Assembly: GCA_023388255.1 (NCBI GenBank)
Contig: JAEWGO010000007.1
Span: forward strand, 310,001-374,000
Direction: 5' to 3'
Source of the DNA: Pseudomonadota bacterium
GTDB lineage: Bacteria > Pseudomonadota > Gammaproteobacteria > Xanthomonadales > Rhodanobacteraceae
DNA: 64,000 nt
Of this stretch, positions 34,103-41,727 are shown in pieces. Position numbers and translations under genes: made by a program. Numbering within the stretch: the stretch's first letter is position 1; each line of letters starts with the position of its first letter. The notes beneath the pieces were generated by a model. That model was not told the DNA's origin and did no database searches. It saw only the letters and a program-made list of their open reading frames with translations.

Positions 34103-36052
34103 TCACGGCAGCGCGAACACCACGATCGTAGCGCTGCCGCTGCCGCCGAAGAATCCCGAGACGACGCCGGACGTCGTGGCGACGTACTGCTTGCCGTCGA
34201 TGGCGTAGCTCAGCACGCCGCCGCCGATCGAGCCGCCGGTGTTGAACGTGTACAGCGTCTTGCCGCTGGCGGCGTCGATCGCGAGGAAGTTGTTGTCGAG
34301 GTCGCCGGTGAACAACACGCCACCGCGCGTCGCGGTAACGCCGGCGACGAGCGGCGTCGGCCACTTCTGCACCCAGCGTTCCTTGCCGCTGGTGGCATCG
34401 ATCGCGCGCAGCCAGCCGCGCGCCTGGTCGCGTGGATCGGGCGTGACCGAGCCGCCGTAGTAGTGCGCGTTCTGCGTGTATGCGGGTGGATCGGGCAGGC
34501 GCGTGAAGGTGCCGCACCAGTCGACGCTCGCGACATACAGCGTCTTCGCCGCCGGGCTGTAGGCCGGGCCATTCCATTCCATGCCGCCGAGCAGGCCGGG
34601 GCAGCCATGCGCGCCTTCGACGCTCGGCTTCTCGTCCCAGCCGGTGCGCGTGGTGATCGGCAGTTCGTAGAGGGACTCGTGCGTATCGCGGTCGAGCACG
34701 CGCAGCAGGCCATCCTTGCCGCTGACGGTGACAAGATTGCGCGCCTTGCCGTTCACGGTGGCGCTGAACAGCGGACTGACCTGCGAGAGGTCGCGGTCGT
34801 TGACGTCGTTCGGCACAAACTGTTTGTACCAGAGCAGTTTTCCGGTTTTCACGTCGAGCGCGACCAGTGAATCGGTATAGAGATTGTCGCCGGGCCGCGC
34901 CTGGCCGTAGAAATCGGGTGCGGGATTGCCGACCGGCACGTACAGCACGCCCTTGCCCGCATCGAGCGAGAGCGGGGTCCACAGGCTGCCGCCGCCGTGG
35001 TCGCGCGAGGCCGGGTCTTTCCACGAATCCGCGCCCGGCTCGCCGGCATCGGGTATCAGGTTGAACTTCCACACGGGCTCGCCGTTGGCGAGCCTAAATG
35101 CGCCGATCCAGTTCTTCGCACCCCAGTCGGCGCCGGCAGGCCCGTAGATGACCAGGTCGCCGACGATCAGCGGCGGCATCGACAGGTACTGGCTGTGCGC
35201 GGGATCGGCGATCTGCCGGCTCCACACGACCGAACCGTCCGCCATGTTGAGTGCGATCAGATAGCCGTCCGGAGTGCCACGCACGAAGCGGCCGTCGGCG
35301 ATCGCGCCGCCGCGGTTCGACTTCGACAGCGGCGTGGATTTCATCTCCCATGTATTCGTCCACTTCTCGCGGCAGGTCGAGGCGTCGATCGCGATCGTGA
35401 CGTTGTCGACCGTGAAGTACATCGTTCCCTTGTAGACCAGCGGACTCGACTGGAACGAACCGGTCGTCGTCGAGCGGTAGATGCACGCCGCGCGCAAAGT
35501 GTGCGCGTTCGTCGCGTTGATCTGGTCGAGCGCGACATAGCGCTGGCCGGCGTAGTCCTTGGCCGCGTGCAGCCAGTCATGCGTGTTGTTCGCGGCTTTC
35601 AGCAATTCGTCGCCGGTCGGGCCGGCCGGAAGCGGAGCCGGTGCTTTCGGCGCAGGTGCCGCTGCAGTCGCTGGTGTCGCGCCAAGAGTCTGCAGATAGG
35701 CGACGATGTTCGCGCGTGTCGCCGCGTCGGCGATCTGCACCGGCATCGAGGTGCCCGGCACCTTCGCGATCGAGTTGGTGATGAACGCGTCGATCGTGGC
35801 CGCGTCCCAAGTCAGATGCGAGTTCGCCATTGCCGCGGAATAGGTGTAGCCGGGGAGCGATCCCGAGCTGCGCCCGACCACGCCGGCGAGCGACGGCCCG
35901 AAGCCGTTCTTGCCGATCACGGTCGTGTGGCAGGCCGCGCACTGGTTGGCGAACGCGGTCTTGCCCGCCGCCGCGTCGCCTGCCGCATGAGCCAGAGGGT
36001 TTGTGCAGAACGCGACCGCTGCCGCGACGATGCTGCCGACCCTGATGCGCAT
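34103..36052 (-). CDS. Periplasmic cytochrome c-PQQ beta-propeller quinoprotein dehydrogenase
   Basis: This is a 649-residue exported protein (signal peptide about 1-23); GGAGA lies seven bases before ATG 36052. A class I cytochrome c domain comes first, with heme motif C-A-A-C-H (38-42) and axial Met103 in G-T-S-M-P. After a Pro/Ala-rich linker an eight-bladed PQQ-type propeller follows, with tryptophan-docking repeats such as W-S-R-Q-I-A-D, W-Y-K-Q-F-V and W-V-Q-K-W-P. Most quinohemoprotein alcohol dehydrogenases carry the cytochrome at the C-terminus; here it is N-terminal, as in polyvinyl-alcohol-dehydrogenase relatives. Oxidation of an alcohol or polymer with electrons passed to the heme is likely. 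The substrate is unknown. Confidence 0.87.
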   Translation of the reverse strand: MRIRVGSIVAAAVAFCTNPLAHAAGDAAAGKTAFANQCAACHTTVIGKNGFGPSLAGVVGRSSGSLPGYTYSAAMANSHLTWDAATIDAFITNSIAKVPGTSMPVQIADAATRANIVAYLQTLGATPATAAAPAPKAPAPLPAGPTGDELLKAANNTHDWLHAAKDYAGQRYVALDQINATNAHTLRAACIYRSTTTGSFQSSPLVYKGTMYFTVDNVTIAIDASTCREKWTNTWEMKSTPLSKSNRGGAIADGRFVRGTPDGYLIALNMADGSVVWSRQIADPAHSQYLSMPPLIVGDLVIYGPAGADWGAKNWIGAFRLANGEPVWKFNLIPDAGEPGADSWKDPASRDHGGGSLWTPLSLDAGKGVLYVPVGNPAPDFYGQARPGDNLYTDSLVALDVKTGKLLWYKQFVPNDVNDRDLSQVSPLFSATVNGKARNLVTVSGKDGLLRVLDRDTHESLYELPITTRTGWDEKPSVEGAHGCPGLLGGMEWNGPAYSPAAKTLYVASVDWCGTFTRLPDPPAYTQNAHYYGGSVTPDPRDQARGWLRAIDATSGKERWVQKWPTPLVAGVTATRGGVLFTGDLDNNFLAIDAASGKTLYTFNTGGSIGGGVLSYAIDGKQYVATTSGVVSGFFGGSGSATIVVFALP

Positions 36053-36296
36053 GGCTGATTCTCCGCGTGGAAGTCGCGAGCGCCCGCGCTCGCAATACGT
36101 TCGGCAAGCGCCACTGCGACGCTGGCGCAACACGATAGGCGCTCGGGGTCGCCGGCCACAATAGGTGGCGCGTCAATCTTCGTGGCGCGCGCGCGAGCCG
36201 GGTGCGGACATCGCGCGCCCGGTGGTGTGGCGGGTCGAGCGCTGGCGCACGCGCGTCCTGCCGCATGCGCTTGCGCCGTTTCGAAACGCGCTCGCG

Positions 36297-37031
36297 CTAC
36301 AGATCGCCGTGCAGCGCCTGCAATGCCGCCAGCGCCGCGAGTCCGGCGGTTTCCGTGCGCAGGATGCGCGGGCCGAGGCGCAGCCCGCGGAAGCCCGCCT
36401 GCTGCAAGGTGACGAGATCGTGCTCCGACAGGCCACCCTCTGGACCGACCGCAAGCGTCGCGCTGTCCTCGATCGTCAGGTTGCGCGCGCTGGCGTTGCC
36501 GTGCGGATCGAGCGCAAGGCGCAGTCCCGGTTCGGTGGCGATCGCCGCGGCCCAGTCCGCCAGCCGCAGCGGTTCGTGCAGCTCGGGCAGGCGGTTGCGA
36601 CCGCATTGTTCGCAGGCGGATGCGATCACCGCACGCCAGTGCATGAGCCGCTTCTCGGCCCGTTCGGCATCGAGCCTGACCTCGGTGCGGTCGGTGATCA
36701 GCGGCACGATCCGCGCGACGCCGAGTTCGGTCGCCTTCTGCAGGATCCAGTCCATCTTCTCGCCGCGCGCGATGCCTTGACCGAGCGTGATGCACAGCGG
36801 ACTTTCGCGATCGGCGGCGGGGACCGCTTCGAGCACGCGCGCGCTCACTGCACGCTTGGCCAGCGACGCGATCTCGCCGGTGTATTCCCCGCCGTTGCCG
36901 TTGAACAGGCGCAGCGGATGGCCGCGTTCGAGCCGCAGCACGCGTGCGAGATGCTCGCCGGCCTGCGCCGGCAGATCGACATCGCGGCCCGGCTGAAGCG
37001 GTAGCGGGACGTAGATGCGGGGGATGCGCAC
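36297..37031 (-). CDS. rsmE: 16S rRNA m3U1498 methyltransferase
   Basis: RsmE methylates N3 of U1498 in 16S rRNA using S-adenosylmethionine. The 244-residue SPOUT-class protein shows the N-terminal PUA-like part (R-I-Y-V-P-L-P-L, H-L-A-R-V-L-R-L, F-N-G-N-G-G-E-Y), then K-M-D-W-I-L-Q-K-A-T-E-L-G-V, A-C-E-Q-C-G-R-N and the knot motif A-V-G-P-E-G-G-L-S-E-x-D with L-G-P-R-I-L-R-T-E-T-A. GTG 37031 is chosen because GGAGG lies six bases upstream and the length then matches the family. The longer frame upstream has no similarity. Confidence 0.95.
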   Translation of the reverse strand: MRIPRIYVPLPLQPGRDVDLPAQAGEHLARVLRLERGHPLRLFNGNGGEYTGEIASLAKRAVSARVLEAVPAADRESPLCITLGQGIARGEKMDWILQKATELGVARIVPLITDRTEVRLDAERAEKRLMHWRAVIASACEQCGRNRLPELHEPLRLADWAAAIATEPGLRLALDPHGNASARNLTIEDSATLAVGPEGGLSEHDLVTLQQAGFRGLRLGPRILRTETAGLAALAALQALHGDL

Positions 37032-37288
37032 GAGAGGCCTCCATGACGCGGACAGTTTTCGATTGTGCGCAGCGACAGCGGTGGAATCCAGAGCCAATCC
37101 ACGATCGGGATCGCGACCTGTGCCAGCGTCCACGCCGCAATGGCACGTGGGATGCTATCCATGCGATTCGAGCGGATCGAATTCGGGCTCGTTGTCTGCG
37201 TTCTTGCGCTGGCGTGCGCCTGCATGCCGGGCTGTCCGGCAGCTGCTGGTCTCGAGTTCTTCGCCGATACCGTCCGCGCTCCCGGCGC

Positions 37289-38641
37289 TCAAGCGACGGC
37301 GCGTGCGATGCCCTCCGCCGCGACCGCGACCATGAAATCGATCTCGTCCGGCGTGATGCAGTACGGCGGCATGAAATAGACGATGTTGCCGAGCGGGCGC
37401 AGCACGGCGCCGCGTTCGAGGCCGTGGCGATACACGCGCAGGCCGCGGCGTTCGGCGGCGGGAAACGGTTCGTGCGTGCGCTTGTCCTTCACGAGTTCGA
37501 CCGCCGCGATCATGCCGGTCTGGCGTACGTCGGCGACATGCGGATGGTCGCGCAGTGGCGCGAGCCGTGTCGCCAGGTGCGCGGCGAGCGCGCGGTTGCG
37601 CTCAAGCACGGGCTCGTCGCGCAGCACCGACAAGGTCGCCAGCGCGGCGCGACACGCGATCGGATTGCCGGTGTAGCTGTGCGAATGCAGGAAGGCCTTG
37701 CCCGCCGAATACTCCGCATAGAACGCATCGTAGACGCGGCGCGTCGTCAGCACCGCCGACAACGGCAAGGTGCCGCCGGTGAGTCCTTTCGACAGGCACA
37801 GGAAATCCGGCGCGATGCCGCCTTGCTCGCAGGCAAACAAGGTGCCAGTGCGGCCGAAGCCGACCGCGATCTCGTCGGCGATCAGGTGGATGTCGAACTC
37901 GTCGCACAGCGCGCGCAGGCCGGCCAGGTAGCTCGCGTCGTACATGCGCATGCCGCCGGCGCATTGCACCAGCGGTTCGACGATGATCGCGCAGGTTTCG
38001 TGCGCATGCCGCTCGAGCAGCGCACGCAATTTGCCGAGTCGGCGCGCGGCGCAACCGGCCGCGCTTTCGCCCGGCTCGCTTTCGTAGGCGTCCGGCGATG
38101 GCGCGAAGATCGGCTGCAGCAGCAGTGGCGCGTACGTCTCGCGATACAGCGCGACGTCGGTCACCGACAGCGCGCCGAGCGTCTCGCCGTGGTAGCCGCC
38201 GGTCAGCGCGATGAAGCGCGTGCGTTCGCCGTGGCCGAGGTTGCGCCAGTAATGGAAGCTGAGCTTCAGCGCGACCTCGATCGCGCTGGAACCGTTGTCG
38301 GCGTAGAACACGCGTTCGAGTCCGGTCGGCGTGATCCGCACGAGCTCTTCCGCAAGTTCGATTGCGGGTTCGTGCGTGAAGCCGGCCAGCATCACGTGGT
38401 CGAGACGATCGAGCTGGTCCTTCAGTGCGGCGACAATGCGCGGGTGGCGATGGCCGAGCAGGCAAGTCCACCATGAGCTTACGGCATCGAGATAACGCCT
38501 GCCGTCGTGACCGGTCAGCCAGGCGCCTTCGGCGCTCGCGATCGGCAGCATCGGCAAGGATTCGTGATCGTGCATCTGCGTGCACGGGTGCCACACGACG
38601 GCGAGGTCGCGCGTGGCAAGGTTGGCGGAGTTGGATGACAT
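37289..38641 (-). CDS. bioA: Adenosylmethionine-8-amino-7-oxononanoate aminotransferase
   Basis: BioA makes 7,8-diaminopelargonate in biotin synthesis, using S-adenosylmethionine as amino donor and pyridoxal phosphate as cofactor. The 450-residue protein has W-H-P-C-T-Q near the start, the S-S-W-W substrate motif, G-G-Y-H-G-E-T-L-G-A, D-E-I-A-V-G-F-G-R-T-G and the Schiff-base Lys285 in L-S-K-G-L-T-G-G. ATG 38641 gives the family N-terminus. The gene is divergent from gspG across 47 bases and stands alone; no other bio genes are in the window. Confidence 0.96.
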   Translation of the reverse strand: MSSNSANLATRDLAVVWHPCTQMHDHESLPMLPIASAEGAWLTGHDGRRYLDAVSSWWTCLLGHRHPRIVAALKDQLDRLDHVMLAGFTHEPAIELAEELVRITPTGLERVFYADNGSSAIEVALKLSFHYWRNLGHGERTRFIALTGGYHGETLGALSVTDVALYRETYAPLLLQPIFAPSPDAYESEPGESAAGCAARRLGKLRALLERHAHETCAIIVEPLVQCAGGMRMYDASYLAGLRALCDEFDIHLIADEIAVGFGRTGTLFACEQGGIAPDFLCLSKGLTGGTLPLSAVLTTRRVYDAFYAEYSAGKAFLHSHSYTGNPIACRAALATLSVLRDEPVLERNRALAAHLATRLAPLRDHPHVADVRQTGMIAAVELVKDKRTHEPFPAAERRGLRVYRHGLERGAVLRPLGNIVYFMPPYCITPDEIDFMVAVAAEGIARAVA

Positions 38642-38649
38642 GGCCCTGC

Positions 38650-38655
38650 TATCAT
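38650..38655 (+). promoter_or_regulatory. Putative -10 element of the gspG-N operon
   Basis: TATCAT lies 33 bases before the gspG ATG, within the 47-base gap to bioA. A clear -35 is not visible. It would drive the eight-gene type II secretion unit. Confidence 0.4.
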
Positions 38656-38688
38656 CCGGGCCGCTCCCGTCTCCGCACAAGTCTTGCC

Positions 38689-39144
38689 ATGCGCCGTCTT
38701 TCCGATTCCCGCTTTCCCATTGCCGATTCCCGGCTCCCACGCGGCTTCACGCTGATCGAGATCCTCGTCGTCGTCGTGATCCTCGGCATCCTCGCCGCGA
38801 TCGTCGTGCCGCGCGTGATGGAGCGGCCGGGCGAAGCGCGCGTGACGCGCGCGAAGCAGGACATCCAGAACATCGTCACCGCGCTCAGCCTGTACAAGCT
38901 CGACAACTTCTCGTATCCGAGCAGCGAGCAGGGCCTCGACGCGCTCGCGAGCAAGCCGAGCGGCCAGCCGGACGCGCCGAACTGGAAAGGCCCATACCTC
39001 GATCGCGCGCCAAAGGACCCGTGGGGCCATCCTTACCAATACCAGCGCCCCGGCCAGCACGGCGAGATCGATGTCTACAGTTTCGGCGCCGACGGCAAGC
39101 CCGGCGGCGACGGCGAGGCGGCGGACGTCGGCAACTGGGAATGA
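38689..39144 (+). CDS. gspG: Type II secretion major pseudopilin
   Basis: GspG (XpsG) is the main subunit of the type II pseudopilus. The prepilin cleavage site is R-G^F-T-L-I-E, followed by the hydrophobic helix L-V-V-V-V-I-L-G-I-L-A-A-I-V-V-P and the GspG C-terminal calcium-loop pattern with P-K-D-P-W-G-H-P-Y and D-V-Y-S-F-G-A-D-G. Length is 151 residues. The leader is unusually long (19 residues) and is encoded by a degenerate heptanucleotide repeat. It is the first gene of gspG-H-I-J-K-L-M-N. Confidence 0.96.
   Translation: MRRLSDSRFPIADSRLPRGFTLIEILVVVVILGILAAIVVPRVMERPGEARVTRAKQDIQNIVTALSLYKLDNFSYPSSEQGLDALASKPSGQPDAPNWKGPYLDRAPKDPWGHPYQYQRPGQHGEIDVYSFGADGKPGGDGEAADVGNWE
38699..38740 (+). 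repeat. Degenerate TTCCCGA-type heptamer repeat in the gspG leader
   Basis: About six successive 7-base units (TCCGATT, CCCGCTT, TCCCATT, GCCGATT, CCCGGCT, CCCACG) encode residues of the signal leader up to the prepilin cleavage site. The related but cleaner repeat is in gspH. Confidence 0.7.
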
Positions 39145-39168
39145 GCCGGGAACAGGGGCCAGGGAATC

Positions 39169-39729
39169 ATGGAAAAGCGGCCCGCGCTCGTGCATGAGGA
39201 CAATTGCTCTTCCCGATTCCCGATTCCCGATTCCCGGCGCCACACCGGCTTCACCCTGATCGAACTGCTCGTCGTCGTCGTCATCGTCGGCATCCTCGCG
39301 GCGGCGCTCGTGATCGCGGTTGGCGGCACCGCCGAGCGGCAGGTCGCGAACGCGGCCGAACGCTTCCAGGCATTGCTCGGGCACGCTTGCAGCGAGGCGG
39401 AATTGAGCGGGCGCGAAATTGGCGTGCGGGTGGATATGGACGGCTATGCGTTCAGACGGCTCGATGGCGACGCGTGGAGCCAGTTTCCGAAGGGCGACGA
39501 ATTGCGTCCGCGGCGCTGGCCGGCAGGTCTGCATGCCGACCTCGTGCGCGAGGGCCGCGTGCTTGGACTGGCGACGCCGACGACGGATGCGCCGCAACTG
39601 ATCTGCTTCTCCTCCGGCGAGCTGACGCCGTTCTCGCTGACGCTCGCGCTCGCCGATGCGCCGCGCTACCGGCTCGACGGCGCCGACAATGGCGAAGTGA
39701 AGATCGAACGCGTTGCCGCCTCGCCATGA
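39169..39729 (+). CDS. gspH: Type II secretion minor pseudopilin
   Basis: GspH (XpsH) is a minor pseudopilin. The cleavage site is T-G^F-T-L-I-E-L, with helix L-V-V-V-V-I-V-G-I-L-A-A-A-L-V-I-A-V. The mature part has the GspH-type beta region (G-R-E-I-G-V-R-V-D-M-D-G-Y-A-F). With ATG 39169 the leader is 27 residues, long for the family; a GTG at 39190 would shorten it. Four copies of TTCCCGA/G sit in this leader. The 3' end overlaps gspI by ATGA. Confidence 0.92.
   Translation: MEKRPALVHEDNCSSRFPIPDSRRHTGFTLIELLVVVVIVGILAAALVIAVGGTAERQVANAAERFQALLGHACSEAELSGREIGVRVDMDGYAFRRLDGDAWSQFPKGDELRPRRWPAGLHADLVREGRVLGLATPTTDAPQLICFSSGELTPFSLTLALADAPRYRLDGADNGEVKIERVAASP
39210..39237 (+). repeat. (TTCCCGA)4 tandem repeat inside the gspH leader
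   Basis: Three exact TTCCCGA units and one TTCCCGG lie end to end and are read as S-R-F-P-I-P-D-S-R. Seven is not a multiple of three, so gain or loss of a single unit would shift the gspH frame. Confidence 0.9.
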
Positions 39730-40085
39730 AACGCGGACGTGGCTTCACCCTGATCGAGGTCCTGATCGCGCTTGCGGTCATCGCGATCGCCTTGCTCGCC
39801 CTCGTGCGAGCCGCAAGCGTGCAGGTGCAGAGTTTCGACGCGCTGCGCGAACGCAGCCTCGCCGGCTGGGTCGCTGCGAACGTGCTCGCCGAAACGCGCC
39901 TCGCAAGCACGCTCCCGGCGACCGGAAGCAGCGACGGCAAGCTGGAATTCGCCGGCCACGGCTGGCGCTGGGAGCGCGAAGTGAAGGCGACGCCGGTGCC
40001 GCAAATCCGCCGCATCGATATCCGCGTGTTCATCGGCGAGGCGAACGCGCCATCGGCGGCGTTGAGCGGGTTCACGGGGACATGA
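39726..40085 (+). CDS. gspI: Type II secretion minor pseudopilin
   Basis: GspI (XpsI) is one of the tip pseudopilins. The 119-residue precursor starts M-K-R-G-R-G^F-T-L-I-E-V-L-I-A-L-A-V-I-A-I-A-L-L-A-L, a standard short leader and helix. The mature part contains W-V-A-A-N-V-L-A-E-T-R and R-R-I-D-I-R-V. It overlaps both gspH and gspJ by ATGA, so translation of the three is coupled. Confidence 0.95.
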   Translation: MKRGRGFTLIEVLIALAVIAIALLALVRAASVQVQSFDALRERSLAGWVAANVLAETRLASTLPATGSSDGKLEFAGHGWRWEREVKATPVPQIRRIDIRVFIGEANAPSAALSGFTGT

Positions 40086-40711
40086 GGAAGCTCGAGGGCT
40101 TTTCCCTGATCGAACTGCTCGTCGCGCTGGCCGTGTTCGCTGCGCTGGCCGCGGCCGCTTACGGCGGCCTCGGCCAGGTTGCGCGCACGCGTGCAGCGCT
40201 GGCGGCGCAGCAGGATCGCTTCGCAGCGCTGACGCGTGCGGTATCCACGCTCGAACGCGATCTGCGTCAGGCTGTCGCGCGGCCAGTGCGCGGTAACGAC
40301 GGCAATCGGCTGCCCGCGCTGATGGGATCGGCGGACGCGATCGAGCTGACCCGGCTCGGCGTCGCCAATCCGCTGGCCGAGCCGCGCAGCAATCTCGAAC
40401 GTGTCGTGTATGCGATGGACAACGGTTCGCTGCGGCGCGGTCGCTTTGCGGCGCTGGATCGGGCGCCGAATTCCGCGCCCGTCACGTCGAACCTGCTCGA
40501 TCATGTCGGCAGCTGGAGGCTGCGCTATTTCGGCTGCGATGGCACATGGCGCGCGGCATGGCCGCCTGATGGTATGGGGGCATGCGGCTTGCCGCGCGCG
40601 GTCGAGTTCCGCTTCACGGTGGCGGAACTCGGCGAGATCCGGCGCGTGGTCGAATTGCCGTCGTCGCTGCCGCAAGCCGTGCCGGCACTGCCACAAGGAT
40701 CGAGTCCGTGA
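40082..40711 (+). CDS. gspJ: Type II secretion minor pseudopilin
   Basis: GspJ (XpsJ) forms the pseudopilus tip with GspI and GspK. It has 209 residues with leader M-R-K-L-E-G^F-S-L-I-E-L-L-V-A-L-A-V-F and the following R-A-V-S-T-L-E-R-D-L-R-Q-A-V-A-R-P segment characteristic of GspJ. It starts within the gspI stop (ATGA) and ends within the gspK start (GTGA). Confidence 0.95.
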   Translation: MRKLEGFSLIELLVALAVFAALAAAAYGGLGQVARTRAALAAQQDRFAALTRAVSTLERDLRQAVARPVRGNDGNRLPALMGSADAIELTRLGVANPLAEPRSNLERVVYAMDNGSLRRGRFAALDRAPNSAPVTSNLLDHVGSWRLRYFGCDGTWRAAWPPDGMGACGLPRAVEFRFTVAELGEIRRVVELPSSLPQAVPALPQGSSP

Positions 40712-41658
40712 AGGGTGTTCGCAAACCCCTCGCACCACGACGCCAGCGTGGCGTCGCACTGCTCGTCGCGCTGCTCGTCGTCGCACTCGCGGTGATCCTC
40801 GTCGCAGCCTTGCTCGATCGCGGCGAGCTCGCGCTCGCGCGCACGCGCAACCTGCTGCGCGCGGAACAGGCCGAGGCGTACGCGCAGGGACTGGATCTGT
40901 ACGCCGTGCAAGTGCTGATCGCGACGCAGGACAAAAAGCCCGATACGAATGCTAGTACCTGGGCGACGCCGCTGCCGCCGCAGGAAGTGCCGGGCGGCCT
41001 GATCAGCGCGACGATGCGCGACCTCAATGGCTGCTTCAACCTCAACAACCTCGCGCCCGGCATTGCGCATCGGAGCGATTGGAGGAGCATGTTCACGCGC
41101 CTGCTCACCGTACGTGGTGTCGATCCTCATCTCGCCAGCGCGATCGAGGACTGGCTCGATCCGGGCACGTCGGGAACATCCGACAACATCTATCTCGCCC
41201 AGCCGGTGCCGTATCGCGCCGCGCAGCGCAACTTCGCGCACGTGTCCGAGTTGCGCCTCGTCAGCGGCGTGAGCAGCGACGTCTACGCACGGCTTGCGCC
41301 GTATGTCTGCGCGCTGCCGTCGGGAACGAAGATCAACGTCAATACCGCGAGCGTGCCGGTGTTGCAGAGCCTTGGAGCCAGCGGCATCCCGCAGCCGGTC
41401 GCCGAGAAACTGTGGAACAACGGCCAGGCCAACTACGCGGATTCCACGCTGTTCGCGGCCGATGCGGGCGACCCGACGCTGGCGGGTTCGCCATTGCTGA
41501 CGATCGAGAGCGACTACTTCCTGGCTCGCGGCGACATCGTGCTCGACGCCATCCCGATCACGTTCTACAGCCTGATCCAGCGCGCAGGTGGCATCGTGAT
41601 CGAGCGCAGCCGTGGCGGCGACGGGATGCCGAATCCGCTGCTCGCAACGCCGCACTGA
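40708..41658 (+). CDS. gspK: Type II secretion pseudopilus tip protein
   Basis: GspK (XpsK) caps the pseudopilus. The 316-residue protein begins at GTG 40708, overlapping gspJ. The prepilin site is Q-R-G^V-A-L-L-V-A-L-L, without the glutamate at +5, as is normal for GspK. The large alpha domain contains D-L-N-G-C-F-N-L-N-N-L and the helix-hairpin-helix-like K-I-N-V-N-T-A-S-V-P-V-L. A putative -10 box for gspL follows in the next 69-base gap. Confidence 0.95.
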   Translation: MKGVRKPLAPRRQRGVALLVALLVVALAVILVAALLDRGELALARTRNLLRAEQAEAYAQGLDLYAVQVLIATQDKKPDTNASTWATPLPPQEVPGGLISATMRDLNGCFNLNNLAPGIAHRSDWRSMFTRLLTVRGVDPHLASAIEDWLDPGTSGTSDNIYLAQPVPYRAAQRNFAHVSELRLVSGVSSDVYARLAPYVCALPSGTKINVNTASVPVLQSLGASGIPQPVAEKLWNNGQANYADSTLFAADAGDPTLAGSPLLTIESDYFLARGDIVLDAIPITFYSLIQRAGGIVIERSRGGDGMPNPLLATPH

Positions 41659-41685
41659 GGCGCAATCCGGCGCGGCGAAGTCGAC

Positions 41686-41691
41686 TACAAT
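41686..41691 (+). promoter_or_regulatory. Putative internal -10 element before gspL
   Basis: TACAAT lies 36 bases before the gspL start, in the only sizeable gap of the gspG-M run. It may give a secondary promoter for gspL-M-N. Confidence 0.35.
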
Positions 41692-41727
41692 CGGCGGGTT
41701 TCACGCCACCTGGGTCTCTCGTTCGAC

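Noticed and set aside
37156..37379. Short plus-strand frame with one hydrophobic stretch before the bioA end
   Set aside because: It overlaps the 3' end of bioA, has no ribosome site and no recognisable family. The hydrophobic run could be chance in high-GC DNA.
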